Assembly (NCBI GenBank): GCA_900551445.1
Contig: URWA01000010.1
Location: 1 to 64,000, forward strand
Direction: 5' to 3'
Length of the DNA stretch: 64,000 nucleotides
Origin: an uncultured Bacteroides sp.
GTDB lineage: Bacteria > Bacteroidota > Bacteroidia > Bacteroidales > Bacteroidaceae
The position numbers and the translations under genes were made by a program. The notes under the pieces were generated by a model. The model had not been told where the DNA came from, did no database searches, and saw only the letters and a list, made by a program, of their open reading frames with translations. Within the stretch, counting starts at the first letter, position 1; the number at the start of each line of letters is the position of its first letter. This document shows, in pieces, positions 56,668-64,000 of this stretch.

Positions 56668-56979
56668 ATGGCAGAAATCATTACCAAAGATTCGGAAGAG
56701 TTTAAGGAAATCACCGGATGGATTAAGAGAACCGGAAGAGCACTGGAAAAAGCAACGGCACGAATACGCCCGGGCATAGCCGATGAACATTATCTCTCAG
56801 GGGAGGAAGTCTGTGAGAAACTGCATATCTCCAAAAGGACACTGCAGGCCCTCAGAGACGAGAAAGCAATTCCTTATACCTCCGTCACCGCGGCGGGAGG
56901 TAAATTGCTCTATCCGGAAAGCGGATTGTACGAGGTTCTAAAAAAGAATTACAAGGATTTCAGAAAGTATATAAGATAA
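56668..56979 (+). CDS. Excisionase-like HTH protein 2
   Basis: 103 residues, the same fold as its neighbour (HYLSGEEVCEKLHISKRTLQ, then LRDEKAIPYTSVTAAGGKLL). Two-gene HTH cassettes next to an integrase are common in Bacteroides elements, where they help excision or control mobilization. Convergent with the integrase gene. Confidence 0.8.
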   Translation: MAEIITKDSEEFKEITGWIKRTGRALEKATARIRPGIADEHYLSGEEVCEKLHISKRTLQALRDEKAIPYTSVTAAGGKLLYPESGLYEVLKKNYKDFRKYIR

Positions 56980-56998
56980 ATGACGTATACTTTACATG

Positions 56999-57038
56999 AA
57001 AAAACTCCTTCGGTCCAAAGTCGCTGAAGGAGTTTTTT
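56999..57038. terminator. Bidirectional terminator between HTH and integrase genes
   Basis: AAAAAACTCCTTC (56999-57011) and GAAGGAGTTTTTT (57026-57038) form a perfect stem with A-run and U-run on both sides, placed between two convergent genes. Confidence 0.9.
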
Positions 57039-57055
57039 CATACCTGGTGGTTTCT

Positions 57056-58285
57056 TTAGTTGGTAAGCCGGTATACGTCACCGATCTTCATACACAGCTT
57101 GTCCGTGTCTTCACCGACTTTCGGATTGATCAGCTCGGCATAAATCTGGGTAGAAAGGATGGATTTGTGTCCCAATACTTTCTGCAGGGTTTCCAGCGGC
57201 ATCCCTTTTAAAATGGCCAGAACGGCAAAAGTGTGACGCCCGATGTGCGGGGTTATCTCGGTCGAGCAGCCGCACTTTTGAGTCAGAACCCTCAGACTGG
57301 ATACCATAGTCTGGTATTCGCCTACGGGAAACACCTTGTCAGGCGAACTTTTCTTTTTATTCTCACCCTTATACCTCTCGACCAGTTCGATGGCGATAGG
57401 CAGCAGCTTCACCACATAGGACACACCGGTTTTTATACGGTTGCCCATCAGCCATGTACCACCCTCGGAATCCGTATGGATATTCTTATACGTGATCTCT
57501 TTCAGATCCGCATACGCCAGACCAGTGAAACACATGAACAGGAACATGTCACGGATGGCACGCTGGCGCTTATAATTCAACTTGACATGGATGACTCTTT
57601 GTAAGTCCTCCTCGGTGAGGAAGGAACGCCGCTTGTATTCGGGCAGGCAGTCGAAACCGATGAACGGATGAAGCTTTATCCAGCCTCTTTCTTGGGCGGT
57701 ATACATCAGCCATTTTAGGGTGTTGACCCGGCAGAAAGCCGTCGAGCTAGCCAAAGCGCATGTCCCCAGCATCCAGTTGTAATAGTCCTCGATGAACTTC
57801 TTGTCAAGGTCAGCGATGGCTATATCCTCGATACGCCTCTTCTCTTTGAGGAAAAGCAGTAGATTGTTGTAGTCTGCCACCAGCCCGCGATAGGTACTTG
57901 CCGCCTTTTCCTTGCCCACCTTTTCCTTGTAAGAGGCAAGCTCCTCCCTAAACAGCCCCATAAGGGTGTGATAACTATCTCCAAAACCAAGATAGCGATT
58001 ATAGACACTTTTGGCAGTCACCAGACTGTCATGGTCACAGATATACTGGTAATGTCTTGTTATCTGGGCCTTGATATGGTCAAGCTTCTGGTTCAACCGT
58101 CTGGCCTCGTCGGATTTCCCCTTCGCTCTATTGGCTTTAGCATCCCATAATGCCAGTGAAACCTCTAGCTTACAACTGAAGCAGGCGGTAGTCCTATTGA
58201 TGGTTATACGTCCCATGATGGGAACCCTACCATCTTTCAACGATTGGTTCTTGGTGTAAAACAACACGGAAAATGTACTTCTCAT
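57056..58285 (-). CDS. Integrase of the mobilizable element (tyrosine recombinase)
   Basis: 409 residues from the ATG at 58285 (MRSTFSVLFYTKNQSLKDGR); the frame upstream has no family features. Arm-binding domain, SAM-like core domain (ASTYRGLVADYNNLLLFLKE), catalytic domain with HIGRH (347-350), LGHKSILST (His 373) and QIYAEL (Tyr 382). The first catalytic Arg is replaced: FTGLAYADLKEI has Ala where other recombinases have Arg, as also seen in IntDOT-like enzymes. Ends in TAA, no internal TGA. Lies at the right end of the element, facing inward. Confidence 0.9.
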   Translation of the reverse strand: MRSTFSVLFYTKNQSLKDGRVPIMGRITINRTTACFSCKLEVSLALWDAKANRAKGKSDEARRLNQKLDHIKAQITRHYQYICDHDSLVTAKSVYNRYLGFGDSYHTLMGLFREELASYKEKVGKEKAASTYRGLVADYNNLLLFLKEKRRIEDIAIADLDKKFIEDYYNWMLGTCALASSTAFCRVNTLKWLMYTAQERGWIKLHPFIGFDCLPEYKRRSFLTEEDLQRVIHVKLNYKRQRAIRDMFLFMCFTGLAYADLKEITYKNIHTDSEGGTWLMGNRIKTGVSYVVKLLPIAIELVERYKGENKKKSSPDKVFPVGEYQTMVSSLRVLTQKCGCSTEITPHIGRHTFAVLAILKGMPLETLQKVLGHKSILSTQIYAELINPKVGEDTDKLCMKIGDVYRLTN

Positions 58286-58494
58286 AAACTCGCTTCTTTT
58301 AGTTACAAAATTAATAAATATCGAGCTTTTTGAAGTTATGAAAAGCAACGCAATATATTGAAAAAATAACCGTTTAAAATCCATGAAATACCTGTATTTG
58401 CAAGGTAACGGATAAGTAACGGAAGTCGCAGCAAAACATCTCCCATAATGCTCGCTTTCTCTACCATCAACCAACAATAAAAAAATGATAACTA
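58286..58494. other. Right element border region
   Basis: AT-rich DNA between the integrase start and the radical-SAM promoter. An attachment site is expected here; I could not find a direct-repeat partner near 35 kb by eye. Confidence 0.4.
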
Positions 58495-58525
58495 TTTGAT
58501 TGTTAATTGGTTTTCACTACCTTTG
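58495..58525 (+). promoter_or_regulatory. Full Bacteroides-type promoter of the radical-SAM operon
   Basis: TTTG at 58495-58498, a 19-nt gap, then TACCTTTG at 58518-58525: a complete -33/-7 pair with canonical spacing. Transcription would start near 58531. Confidence 0.75.
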
Positions 58526-58552
58526 TAAATTGTAAAAAAATACTTAGTTTCA

Positions 58553-59758
58553 ATGCCGTAAACATATGTTTTTCTTTGGAAAAAAGAAGATCATATATTG
58601 GTTTATAATTCTATCAGTGGGAAAGGATATATTTATAAATGTTCCCCGGATTTATTATCTTTTATAGATCAATTGATGTTACCTGAGAATTTGTATTGCT
58701 CACAAGTGGATGAAGAACTGTTGAGAAGAAAGTCTATTGGCGAATTTGTGATTTCAATGCAATCTAACTTCTGCGGTAGTTTGTTTGATGTTGATGAATT
58801 TCCTCAGAAGCCAATTGTGGCTGTTCCTGATGTGAATATTGGTGAGGATATAGAAGGTGTGGATAATTCTGTTTTTGGAGGAAATGTTCTACGTAATTTA
58901 ACTGATGTGTTCATTTGCTTAACAGGAAAATGTAATAAAAACTGTCCAGATTGTAATTTGATTTATAAACAAATGTGTTGGTGTCATAAGAGTAATGAGA
59001 GTTTGGCATTTGAAAAATTAGAAGCTATTTTGAAAAAACTAGAGTATTTAAATGTATTTGAACTTCATTTTACAGGTGGTAATATGTTTTTGTATCCTTA
59101 TTGGAGGGAATTACTCATAAAACTTAATGAAATATCCTATAAAAAGAGTTTTTATGTTCATTACTCACAGCTTAGAGGCTATGATGAAGATATTGATCAT
59201 ATTTTGAATTTGGAAAATTCCGTTATTAGAATACTTGTTGATTTCGCAGATTTTGATGTTGAGAACTTGCTTCTGATTTCTAAAAGTAGAGGACCGTTTG
59301 AATATTTGTTTAAAATAACTTCTTGGAATGAATATAATGAGGCTTGTGATATAATTGAAAGATTATGCTTAAATGCAAAGATCATTCCTTTCTATAATGT
59401 AGGTAATTATTCTTTTTTTGAAGACAATGTCTTTCTGAATATGCAAGATATATTGTCTACTAAGTGGACTAAAAATGAGATATTTGCAAATCAAAAACTT
59501 AATACAAATGATTTTGGCAAAATTAGGATACTAGAGAATGGATTTGTGTATGCAAATTTAAACTTTGCCCCTATAGGTAAATGGCATGATGATTATAGGG
59601 AAATCATTTATAATGAATTAAAAAGAGGAACGTCTTGGCGTAGAACCCGTGATTCATTGCCTGTTTGTAAAGAATGTTTGTGTAAATATCTTTGTCCTTC
59701 ACCCTCTAACTATGAATTAGCAATTGGAAAGTCTAATTTGTGCCATGTTAAATCATAA
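58553..59758 (+). pseudogene. Radical-SAM/SPASM-like peptide-modifying protein with a stop at codon 3
   Basis: About 386-401 residues. Radical-SAM cluster motif CNKNCPDC after VFICLTGK, and a C-terminal CKECLCKYLCPSPSNYELAI with NLCH, the pattern of the radical-SAM or pseudo-radical-SAM protein of GG-Bacteroidales systems. The domain already begins at YVFLWKKEDHILVYNS. The only ATG in frame (58553) gives ATG CCG TAA, so a nonsense codon at position 3 separates start and domain; the alternative TTG at 58598 would cut into the fold. Probably inactivated by one base change, unless an unusual start is used. Would modify a GlyGly-leader precursor peptide. Confidence 0.65.
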
Positions 59759-59873
59759 AATATTAGCTTGTTTTTATAATATTCGGTTGGATGCCATGGA
59801 CTGCGGCACTTCTTGTTTGAGGCAGACAAAGAGGGATTTTATTATCGGTTGGCAAAAAGTCAGCCGGAGTTAG
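59745..59873 (+). pseudogene. Relic of a C39-peptidase ABC transporter
   Basis: The ATG at 59745 overlaps the stop of the radical-SAM gene. Its 42 codons read MLNHKILACFYN, then IRLDAMDCGTSCLRQ, the N-terminal catalytic Cys motif of C39 leader peptidases, and then leave the family and stop. Everything downstream (peptidase remainder, membrane and ATPase domains, normally more than 650 residues) is gone. Confidence 0.8.
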
Positions 59874-59894
59874 GAACTTAATAAGGGGTCAGAT

Positions 59895-61700
59895 ATGCAG
59901 GCTATTATATTGGCAGCAGGAATGGGTAGGCGTCTGGGAGAATTGACCCGGTACGACACTAAGTGTATGATTGAGGTGAACGGTATCCGGATCATAGATC
60001 GGTTACTGGCAAACCTGGCAGTCGCAAGACTATCGAGGATTGTGCTTGTGATTGGTTTTCAAGGTGACAAACTACGGGCGTATCTGGGAAATGAATATTG
60101 CGGAATTCCTATTTATTATCTGGAAAACCCTTACTATGCATATACTAATAATATTTATTCTCTGTTTCTGGCACGGCACCACTTAGCGTCTGATGATACT
60201 TTATTGTTAGAATCGGATATTGTTTTTGAGAAGAGAATACTTGAAAGAGTGCTTGAAGAACCGTATCCGGATGTTGCAGTAGTAGACCGTTATAAGAGTT
60301 GGATGGACGGGACTATGGTGACTGTGGATGAAAAGCAGTTTATTGTGGACTTTGTATCTAAACATACTTTTTCGTACGAAAAAACTTCTACTTATTTTAA
60401 GACGGTGAATATCTATCGTTTTAGTAAGGAGTTTTCTGTAGGTAAGTACGTACCTTTTCTGGAAGCCTATTGCAAATGTTTTGATAATAGTGCATATTAC
60501 GAACAAATACTGGCCGTTTTGTCTTTGTTGGATAAAGCCGGGTTGAAGGCTTTGCCGCTTGAGGGTGAAAAGTGGTATGAGATAGATGACATGCAGGATT
60601 TAGATATTGCCGAAACGCTATTTGGTAAGAAAGAAGGGCTTTTGCCCGGTTACCAGAAACGTTATGGAGGGTATTGGCGCTTCCCTTTCTTGTTTGATTT
60701 TGCTTATCTGGTGAATCCACATTTCCCGACAGAAAGGATGCTGGAAGAACTGAAGGCTAATTTTGATAAACTGCTCAGGCAATACCCTTCGGGGAGTTAT
60801 GTAAACAGGCGATTGGTGGCGAAGCACTGGAACATTCCTGCGGAGGCTGTCGCGGTGGGGAATGGCGCGGCAGAGTTGATAAGAAAGCTGATGGAGCTGC
60901 TTCCCGGTAGAATGGGGGTGATTCTTCCTACATTTGAAGAATATCTGGTGCGTGATGACCGGATAGAGACTTTCTTGCCGTTGGGGCCAGGTTATCGCTA
61001 TACCGTAAGCGACCTGAAAATATTTTTTGAGGATAAGGGAGTGACTTCGTTACTGTTGCTGAATCCGGATAACCCCTCCGGAAATAGTATTCCTTACGAG
61101 GATTTGATTTCATTAGCGGGATGGACTCAGGAGCGTTCGATACGGCTGATTGTGGATGAGTCTTTTATTGACTTCTCGGAGGGAGGAGAGGAAACTTCTC
61201 TGATTGGTGACAAGATACTGAAGGAGTATAATCATCTGGTGGTGATAAAGAGCCTGTCTAAGTCACATGGAATTCCCGGATTACGATTGGGAATTGCTGT
61301 TTCCGGTGACCATAAATTAATGGATGAATTACAGCAGAAACTTCCGGTCTGGAATATAAACTCTTTGGCGGAGTACTATTTACAGATTCTGGACAAATAC
61401 ACAATCGACTACCGTCAGGCATGTGCCCGCTTTAGAGAGGAAAGAACGCTCTTTTTTGAAGAACTTCAGGAGGTAGGCTATTTAGCGGTATTTCCTTCAC
61501 AAGCAAACTTCTTTTTATGTGAAGTGACCCATAAGTACAGCGCCCGAGAGCTTGCGGAAGTTTTGCTGAGAGAGCATGATATTCTGGTAAAAGACTGTAG
61601 CTTGAAGAGGGGAATGTATGGAAAGCAGTATATTCGTATTGCTATCAGGAGTAAAGAGGAAAACCGGTATTTGGCCGGAATATTAAAATATAAATTATGA
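59895..61700 (+). CDS. Nucleotidyltransferase-aminotransferase fusion
   Basis: 601 residues. Domain 1 (1-240) is a LicC/RmlA-type nucleotidyltransferase (MQAIILAAGMGRRLGELTRY, CMIEVNGIRIIDRLL, LLESDIVFEKRI). Domain 2 (about 255-600) is a class I/II PLP aminotransferase of the HisC/CobD kind (VGNGAAELIRKLMELLPG, NPDNPSGNSIPYEDLI, RLIVDESFIDF, and SLSKSHGIPGLRLG with the PLP Lys). Similar fusions make cytidylylated aminophosphonates or related activated amines for surface glycans; which one here is open. Coupled to licD (4-nt overlap). Confidence 0.8.
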   Translation: MQAIILAAGMGRRLGELTRYDTKCMIEVNGIRIIDRLLANLAVARLSRIVLVIGFQGDKLRAYLGNEYCGIPIYYLENPYYAYTNNIYSLFLARHHLASDDTLLLESDIVFEKRILERVLEEPYPDVAVVDRYKSWMDGTMVTVDEKQFIVDFVSKHTFSYEKTSTYFKTVNIYRFSKEFSVGKYVPFLEAYCKCFDNSAYYEQILAVLSLLDKAGLKALPLEGEKWYEIDDMQDLDIAETLFGKKEGLLPGYQKRYGGYWRFPFLFDFAYLVNPHFPTERMLEELKANFDKLLRQYPSGSYVNRRLVAKHWNIPAEAVAVGNGAAELIRKLMELLPGRMGVILPTFEEYLVRDDRIETFLPLGPGYRYTVSDLKIFFEDKGVTSLLLLNPDNPSGNSIPYEDLISLAGWTQERSIRLIVDESFIDFSEGGEETSLIGDKILKEYNHLVVIKSLSKSHGIPGLRLGIAVSGDHKLMDELQQKLPVWNINSLAEYYLQILDKYTIDYRQACARFREERTLFFEELQEVGYLAVFPSQANFFLCEVTHKYSARELAEVLLREHDILVKDCSLKRGMYGKQYIRIAIRSKEENRYLAGILKYKL

Positions 61701-62323
61701 ATATAGATATAAAGGAGGCACATCGGAGGATGCTTTATTTATTGCAGTCTTTCGATACTGTCTGCAAGAAGCACGATATTGATTATTGGCTCGATTATGG
61801 TACACTGCTGGGAGCTATCCGGCATCAGGGGTTTATTCCTTGGGATACAGATACGGATGTGGGGATGTTAAGGAGTGATTATGCACTCTTTTTGGAGAAG
61901 GGTGTACCGGAACTGCCTCAGGATATTTTCTTTCAGACTCCGGAAACAGAACCGGCCATGGCTCCATGGAGCTGGTTGGTTGAGGCGCGGTTGAGAGATC
62001 GGCACAGCCGGTATGTTCCGGATAAAAAGACTCCGGCCGAGCCGATGCAGTTCGGTGGATTACAGTTGGATCTTTTCATTTATGATTGGGATGGTAAGTA
62101 TGAGAATGCTTTGTCGAACAGTTTTGAGCGGAATTTGAGTGAGAGCCGTATTCATTTGCGGCTGGATGAGGTGGAATATCTGGATACTGCACGATTTGAA
62201 GGAGTGGAGTTTCCGGTTCCGTCAGGATACGATGCTTATCTGACCCGTTGTTATGGAGATTATAGAACGTTTCCCCCGGAAGAGGAAAGGCAAATTCCGG
62301 AAGTGGTTGCCTGGTCGGTGTAA
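61697..62323 (+). CDS. licD: LicD-family phosphotransferase
   Basis: 208 residues. IDYWLDYGTLLGAIRHQGFI, then PWDTDTDVGM, is the LicD catalytic signature with the acidic metal-binding cluster. LicD enzymes move phosphocholine, or a like group, from a CDP-activated donor onto a glycan. The fusion protein just upstream would supply the activated donor, which makes a two-step decoration pathway likely. Confidence 0.85.
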   Translation: MNIDIKEAHRRMLYLLQSFDTVCKKHDIDYWLDYGTLLGAIRHQGFIPWDTDTDVGMLRSDYALFLEKGVPELPQDIFFQTPETEPAMAPWSWLVEARLRDRHSRYVPDKKTPAEPMQFGGLQLDLFIYDWDGKYENALSNSFERNLSESRIHLRLDEVEYLDTARFEGVEFPVPSGYDAYLTRCYGDYRTFPPEEERQIPEVVAWSV

Positions 62324-62327
62324 TAAA

Positions 62328-62957
62328 ATGATTGATTACGTCAATAAAGAAAATATGGAAAGCGTAAGAGGGATAGAAAATCCGGGGATGATGGGAGAAA
62401 TGGGGAAAATCATCGGATTCTATCGTCTTTATCGGCAGACGGCTGAAGAAGAGTGGGAAGAGAAAGCAGAAGTGTTGCTGGATGAGGTGATGGAGAATTG
62501 TTCTTTGGAACTTCCGGTGACTTATGGTGACGGTTTGTGCGGAGTAGGTGTCGGAATTGAGTATCTGTTGCAGGAGGGCTTTGTGGAAGGGGATGCCGAC
62601 GAGATTCTATGGCAGATCGATTGCAGGGTATTTAACACGATTAATAGTAGGGCGATCGGAACTTTAGGCATCGGGAAAGGTATTTGTGGTCTCGCTTATT
62701 ATCTGTATTACCGGTTGTCCCGGAGGAAAGGTGAGGAAGACATCAAGGTGCTACGAATGAAAGAGCATTTAATTTACCTGATTGACTGGATAGCAGACTC
62801 GCTGCCCGGAGTCAGGGAAAGTTCACTTTTCGAAGAGGTGTTTTTTATTCTTTGCCTGTTGCATCGGTTGAATGTGTTCAATGCTAAAGTCGAGAAATTG
62901 ATGGAGTACTGTGAGAAGGGCATGATTATATCTGGAAAGGAGGCGGTATGGATCTGA
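62328..62957 (+). CDS. LanC-like protein (short)
   Basis: About 209 residues from the ATG at 62328. LanC-type inner-barrel repeats are seen in VTYGDGLCGVGVGIEYLLQE and IGTLGIGKGICGLAYYLYYR. It is half the length of a classical LanC cyclase (about 400) and I see no Cys/Cys-His zinc set, so it is unlikely to form lanthionine by itself. Such short LanC-like genes accompany C39-transporter/glycosyltransferase loci in Bacteroidales. It overlaps the next gene by 10 nt, with a strong AAGGAGG in front of that gene's start. Confidence 0.65.
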   Translation: MIDYVNKENMESVRGIENPGMMGEMGKIIGFYRLYRQTAEEEWEEKAEVLLDEVMENCSLELPVTYGDGLCGVGVGIEYLLQEGFVEGDADEILWQIDCRVFNTINSRAIGTLGIGKGICGLAYYLYYRLSRRKGEEDIKVLRMKEHLIYLIDWIADSLPGVRESSLFEEVFFILCLLHRLNVFNAKVEKLMEYCEKGMIISGKEAVWI

Positions 62958-63709
62958 CAAGAGGGGTTAGCATTGTCATCCCCTTGCGGGTAGATAATCC
63001 GGAGAGGGCGGAGAATCTTCGGTTTATCCTTTCTTTGCTGCTACAGCAGACAGAGGTATCAGTGGATATTCTTGAAGCGGATACAGAGCAACGTTTTTAT
63101 TTGTCTGAGACGTGTGAGAGGTTACGCTATCGGTTTGTGAAAGATGATGATCCGGTATTCTACCGGACACGTTATTTAAATATATTGTTGAGATCGGCTA
63201 AGTTCCCGATTGCAGGCATCTGGGATACGGATGTGATTATTCCGCCGGTTCAGTTGAGAGAAGCGGTCGGCAGGATTTGTTCGGGCTGTGTGATGTGTTT
63301 CCCGTATGACGGGCGTTTTATCTTTCTGAATGAAGCTATGAGTGACAGAATCCGCAAGGACGTATCAGTGTTGGAAAAGGTGGATGCTACTTCAATAGGA
63401 ATGAGACCTTCGGTGGGAGGAGCTTTTCTTGTGAACAGGGTTGCCTATCTGCGGGCAGGCGGAGAGAATGAAGCGTTTTATGGTTGGGGCCCCGAAGATG
63501 CCGAAAGAGTGAAGCGTCTGGAGATATTAGAGTTGCCCATTGCACGTGTAAAAGGACCGTTATATCATCTTCATCATCCGAGGGGCATCAATTCGGGGTT
63601 TGATATGGGTGAACGGGATAAACGTAATTTAGAAGCATTGCTGGCTACTTGCGGAAGGAGTAAGGCGGAGATGCTAAGGTGGCTTGAACAACCAACCTTT
63701 CCGGACTGA
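62948..63709 (+). CDS. Glycosyltransferase (GT2/galactosyltransferase-like)
   Basis: 253 residues. GVSIVIPLRVDNPERAENLR start, IAGIWDTDVIIPPVQL with a DxD motif, and FYGWGPEDAERVKRLEILEL with the GWGxEDxE motif of galactosyltransferase-type GT families. Acts in the cytosol, attaching a sugar either to the modified peptide or to the glycan decorated by LicD. Confidence 0.8.
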   Translation: MDLTRGVSIVIPLRVDNPERAENLRFILSLLLQQTEVSVDILEADTEQRFYLSETCERLRYRFVKDDDPVFYRTRYLNILLRSAKFPIAGIWDTDVIIPPVQLREAVGRICSGCVMCFPYDGRFIFLNEAMSDRIRKDVSVLEKVDATSIGMRPSVGGAFLVNRVAYLRAGGENEAFYGWGPEDAERVKRLEILELPIARVKGPLYHLHHPRGINSGFDMGERDKRNLEALLATCGRSKAEMLRWLEQPTFPD

Positions 63710-63798
63710 TCACACTAAATTTATATGGTATTTGATTGTCGGGTTTATAAATAGGGATAAAAATGATTGATTTTAAGTGATTTTTCAAATTGAAAATG

Positions 63799-63806
63799 TA
63801 TCTTTG
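63799..63806 (+). promoter_or_regulatory. TAnnTTTG -7 box before the beta-propeller gene
   Basis: TATCTTTG, 41 bp before the ATG at 63848. The -33 TTTG is not clear at the usual distance. Confidence 0.5.
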
Positions 63807-63847
63807 TATACATATCCCTGAAAAATAAATATTGAGAGACAGTCATT

Positions 63848-64000
63848 ATGAAAAACACAATATTATTGTTAAACGGTTTATGGCTGCTTGGGCTGGTGGC
63901 CTGTCAGCCAAAATCTTCTTCTTTATCCGAATGCCCGATTGTCAATGTACGCTCTGCTTTGCAGGAAGAGACACCTATCTCCATGAAAGAAGATGTGGTG
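63848..64000 (+). CDS. 6-bladed beta-propeller lipoprotein (partial)
   Basis: The first 51 codons only: MKNTILLLNGLWLLGLVAC (lipobox), then CPIVNVRSALQEETPISMKE, the start of the 6-bladed beta-propeller lipoproteins that sit in GG-Bacteroidales peptide loci. Cut by the window end. Confidence 0.75.
   Translation, partial: MKNTILLLNGLWLLGLVACQPKSSSLSECPIVNVRSALQEETPISMKEDVV

Larger units (their letters stand above)
35580..58480. mobile_element. Integrative mobilizable element (approximate limits)
   Basis: Contains RteC-like regulator, MobA-like protein, relaxase, coupling protein, Dam methylase, primase, M23 peptidase, DUF4099/DUF3945 protein, five tandem paralogues, TopB, two excisionase-like HTH proteins and an integrase. 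No mating-pair (TraA-TraQ) genes, so it must be mobilised by a helper element. It is more GC-rich than its flanks except for the PHP-SMC insert. Limits are inferred from gene content; no attachment repeats were identified. Confidence 0.75.

Noticed and set aside
35580..58480. Direct repeats marking the exact ends of the mobilizable element
   Set aside because: I compared the two border regions by eye and found no convincing shared repeat; ends remain approximate.
34176..58552. An element-coded suppressor tRNA-Trp (UCA)
   Set aside because: I read the intergenic stretches for a T-arm (GTTCGA-type) and a cloverleaf and saw none; it may lie elsewhere in the genome.
1..64000. CRISPR array, rRNA or insertion sequence
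   Set aside because: No regularly spaced repeats of CRISPR size, no rRNA-like stretches and no transposase frames were recognised.

Overview
The window looks like chromosome of a gut Bacteroidales bacterium (Bacteroides/Parabacteroides type). It carries a SusC/SusD pair, Mfa-type fimbriae, RteC regulators, Bacteroidetes tyrosine recombinases, TAnnTTTG-type -7 promoter boxes and a GG-Bacteroidales-style peptide-modification locus. No rRNA, tRNA or CRISPR was recognised.

Layout. (1) 0.85-14.5 kb: an Mfa-type fimbrial operon read leftwards (small LytTR-like ORF, DUF3575, DUF3868/OmpA-TPR, Mfa1, Mfa2/FimB anchor, two accessory/tip lipoproteins), ending near a frameshifted rteC. Just upstream lies a 1.1-kb segment carrying an AraC-type regulator, flanked by two inverted 33-bp sites built like tyrosine-recombinase crossover sites (13-bp arms, 7-bp spacer), with a tyrosine recombinase gene next to it: a probable phase-variation switch. 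(2) 14.8-18.7 kb: a TonB receptor with a lipoprotein and a His/Cys-rich small protein, probably metal related. (3) 18.8-21.0 kb: an IbrB/IbrA-like ParB plus PAPS-reductase-like pair with a third, GNAT-like gene. (4) 21.4-26.8 kb: lipoprotein-SusC-SusD operon. (5) 26.8-35.6 kb: a decayed zone with relics of the lipoprotein, of the AraC regulator and of a cobalamin/iron-type uptake operon, mixed with intact choloylglycine hydrolase, OmpA, aquaporin and HU genes and a truncated mscL. (6) about 35.6-58.3 kb: an integrative mobilizable element (RteC-like, MobA-like, relaxase, TraG-like coupling protein, Dam methylase, PHP-SMC cargo gene, TOPRIM primase, M23 peptidase, DUF4099/DUF3945 protein, five tandem paralogues of an unrecognised family, TopB, two excisionase-like HTH proteins, integrase). 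(7) 58.5-64.0 kb: a damaged radical-SAM/C39-transporter peptide locus followed by nucleotidyltransferase-aminotransferase, LicD, LanC-like, glycosyltransferase and beta-propeller genes.

Most notable observation. In the mobilizable element seven backbone genes (mobA-like, relaxase, traG-like, dam, primase, M23 peptidase, topB) are each open across their full family length only if nine in-frame TGA codons are read through. At four of them the family position is a conserved Trp. No frameshift and no internal TAA/TAG was seen in these genes, and all backbone genes after the RteC-like gene end in TAA or TAG. Either UGA is read as Trp in this element, or a very selective process changed TGG to TGA.

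Other structure: three arrays of TGAC repeats spaced exactly 10 bp precede the element's operons, and a conserved AT-rich operator with a fixed 32-nt gap to TTTGCA sits before three transcription units, one of them inside the invertible AraC segment.
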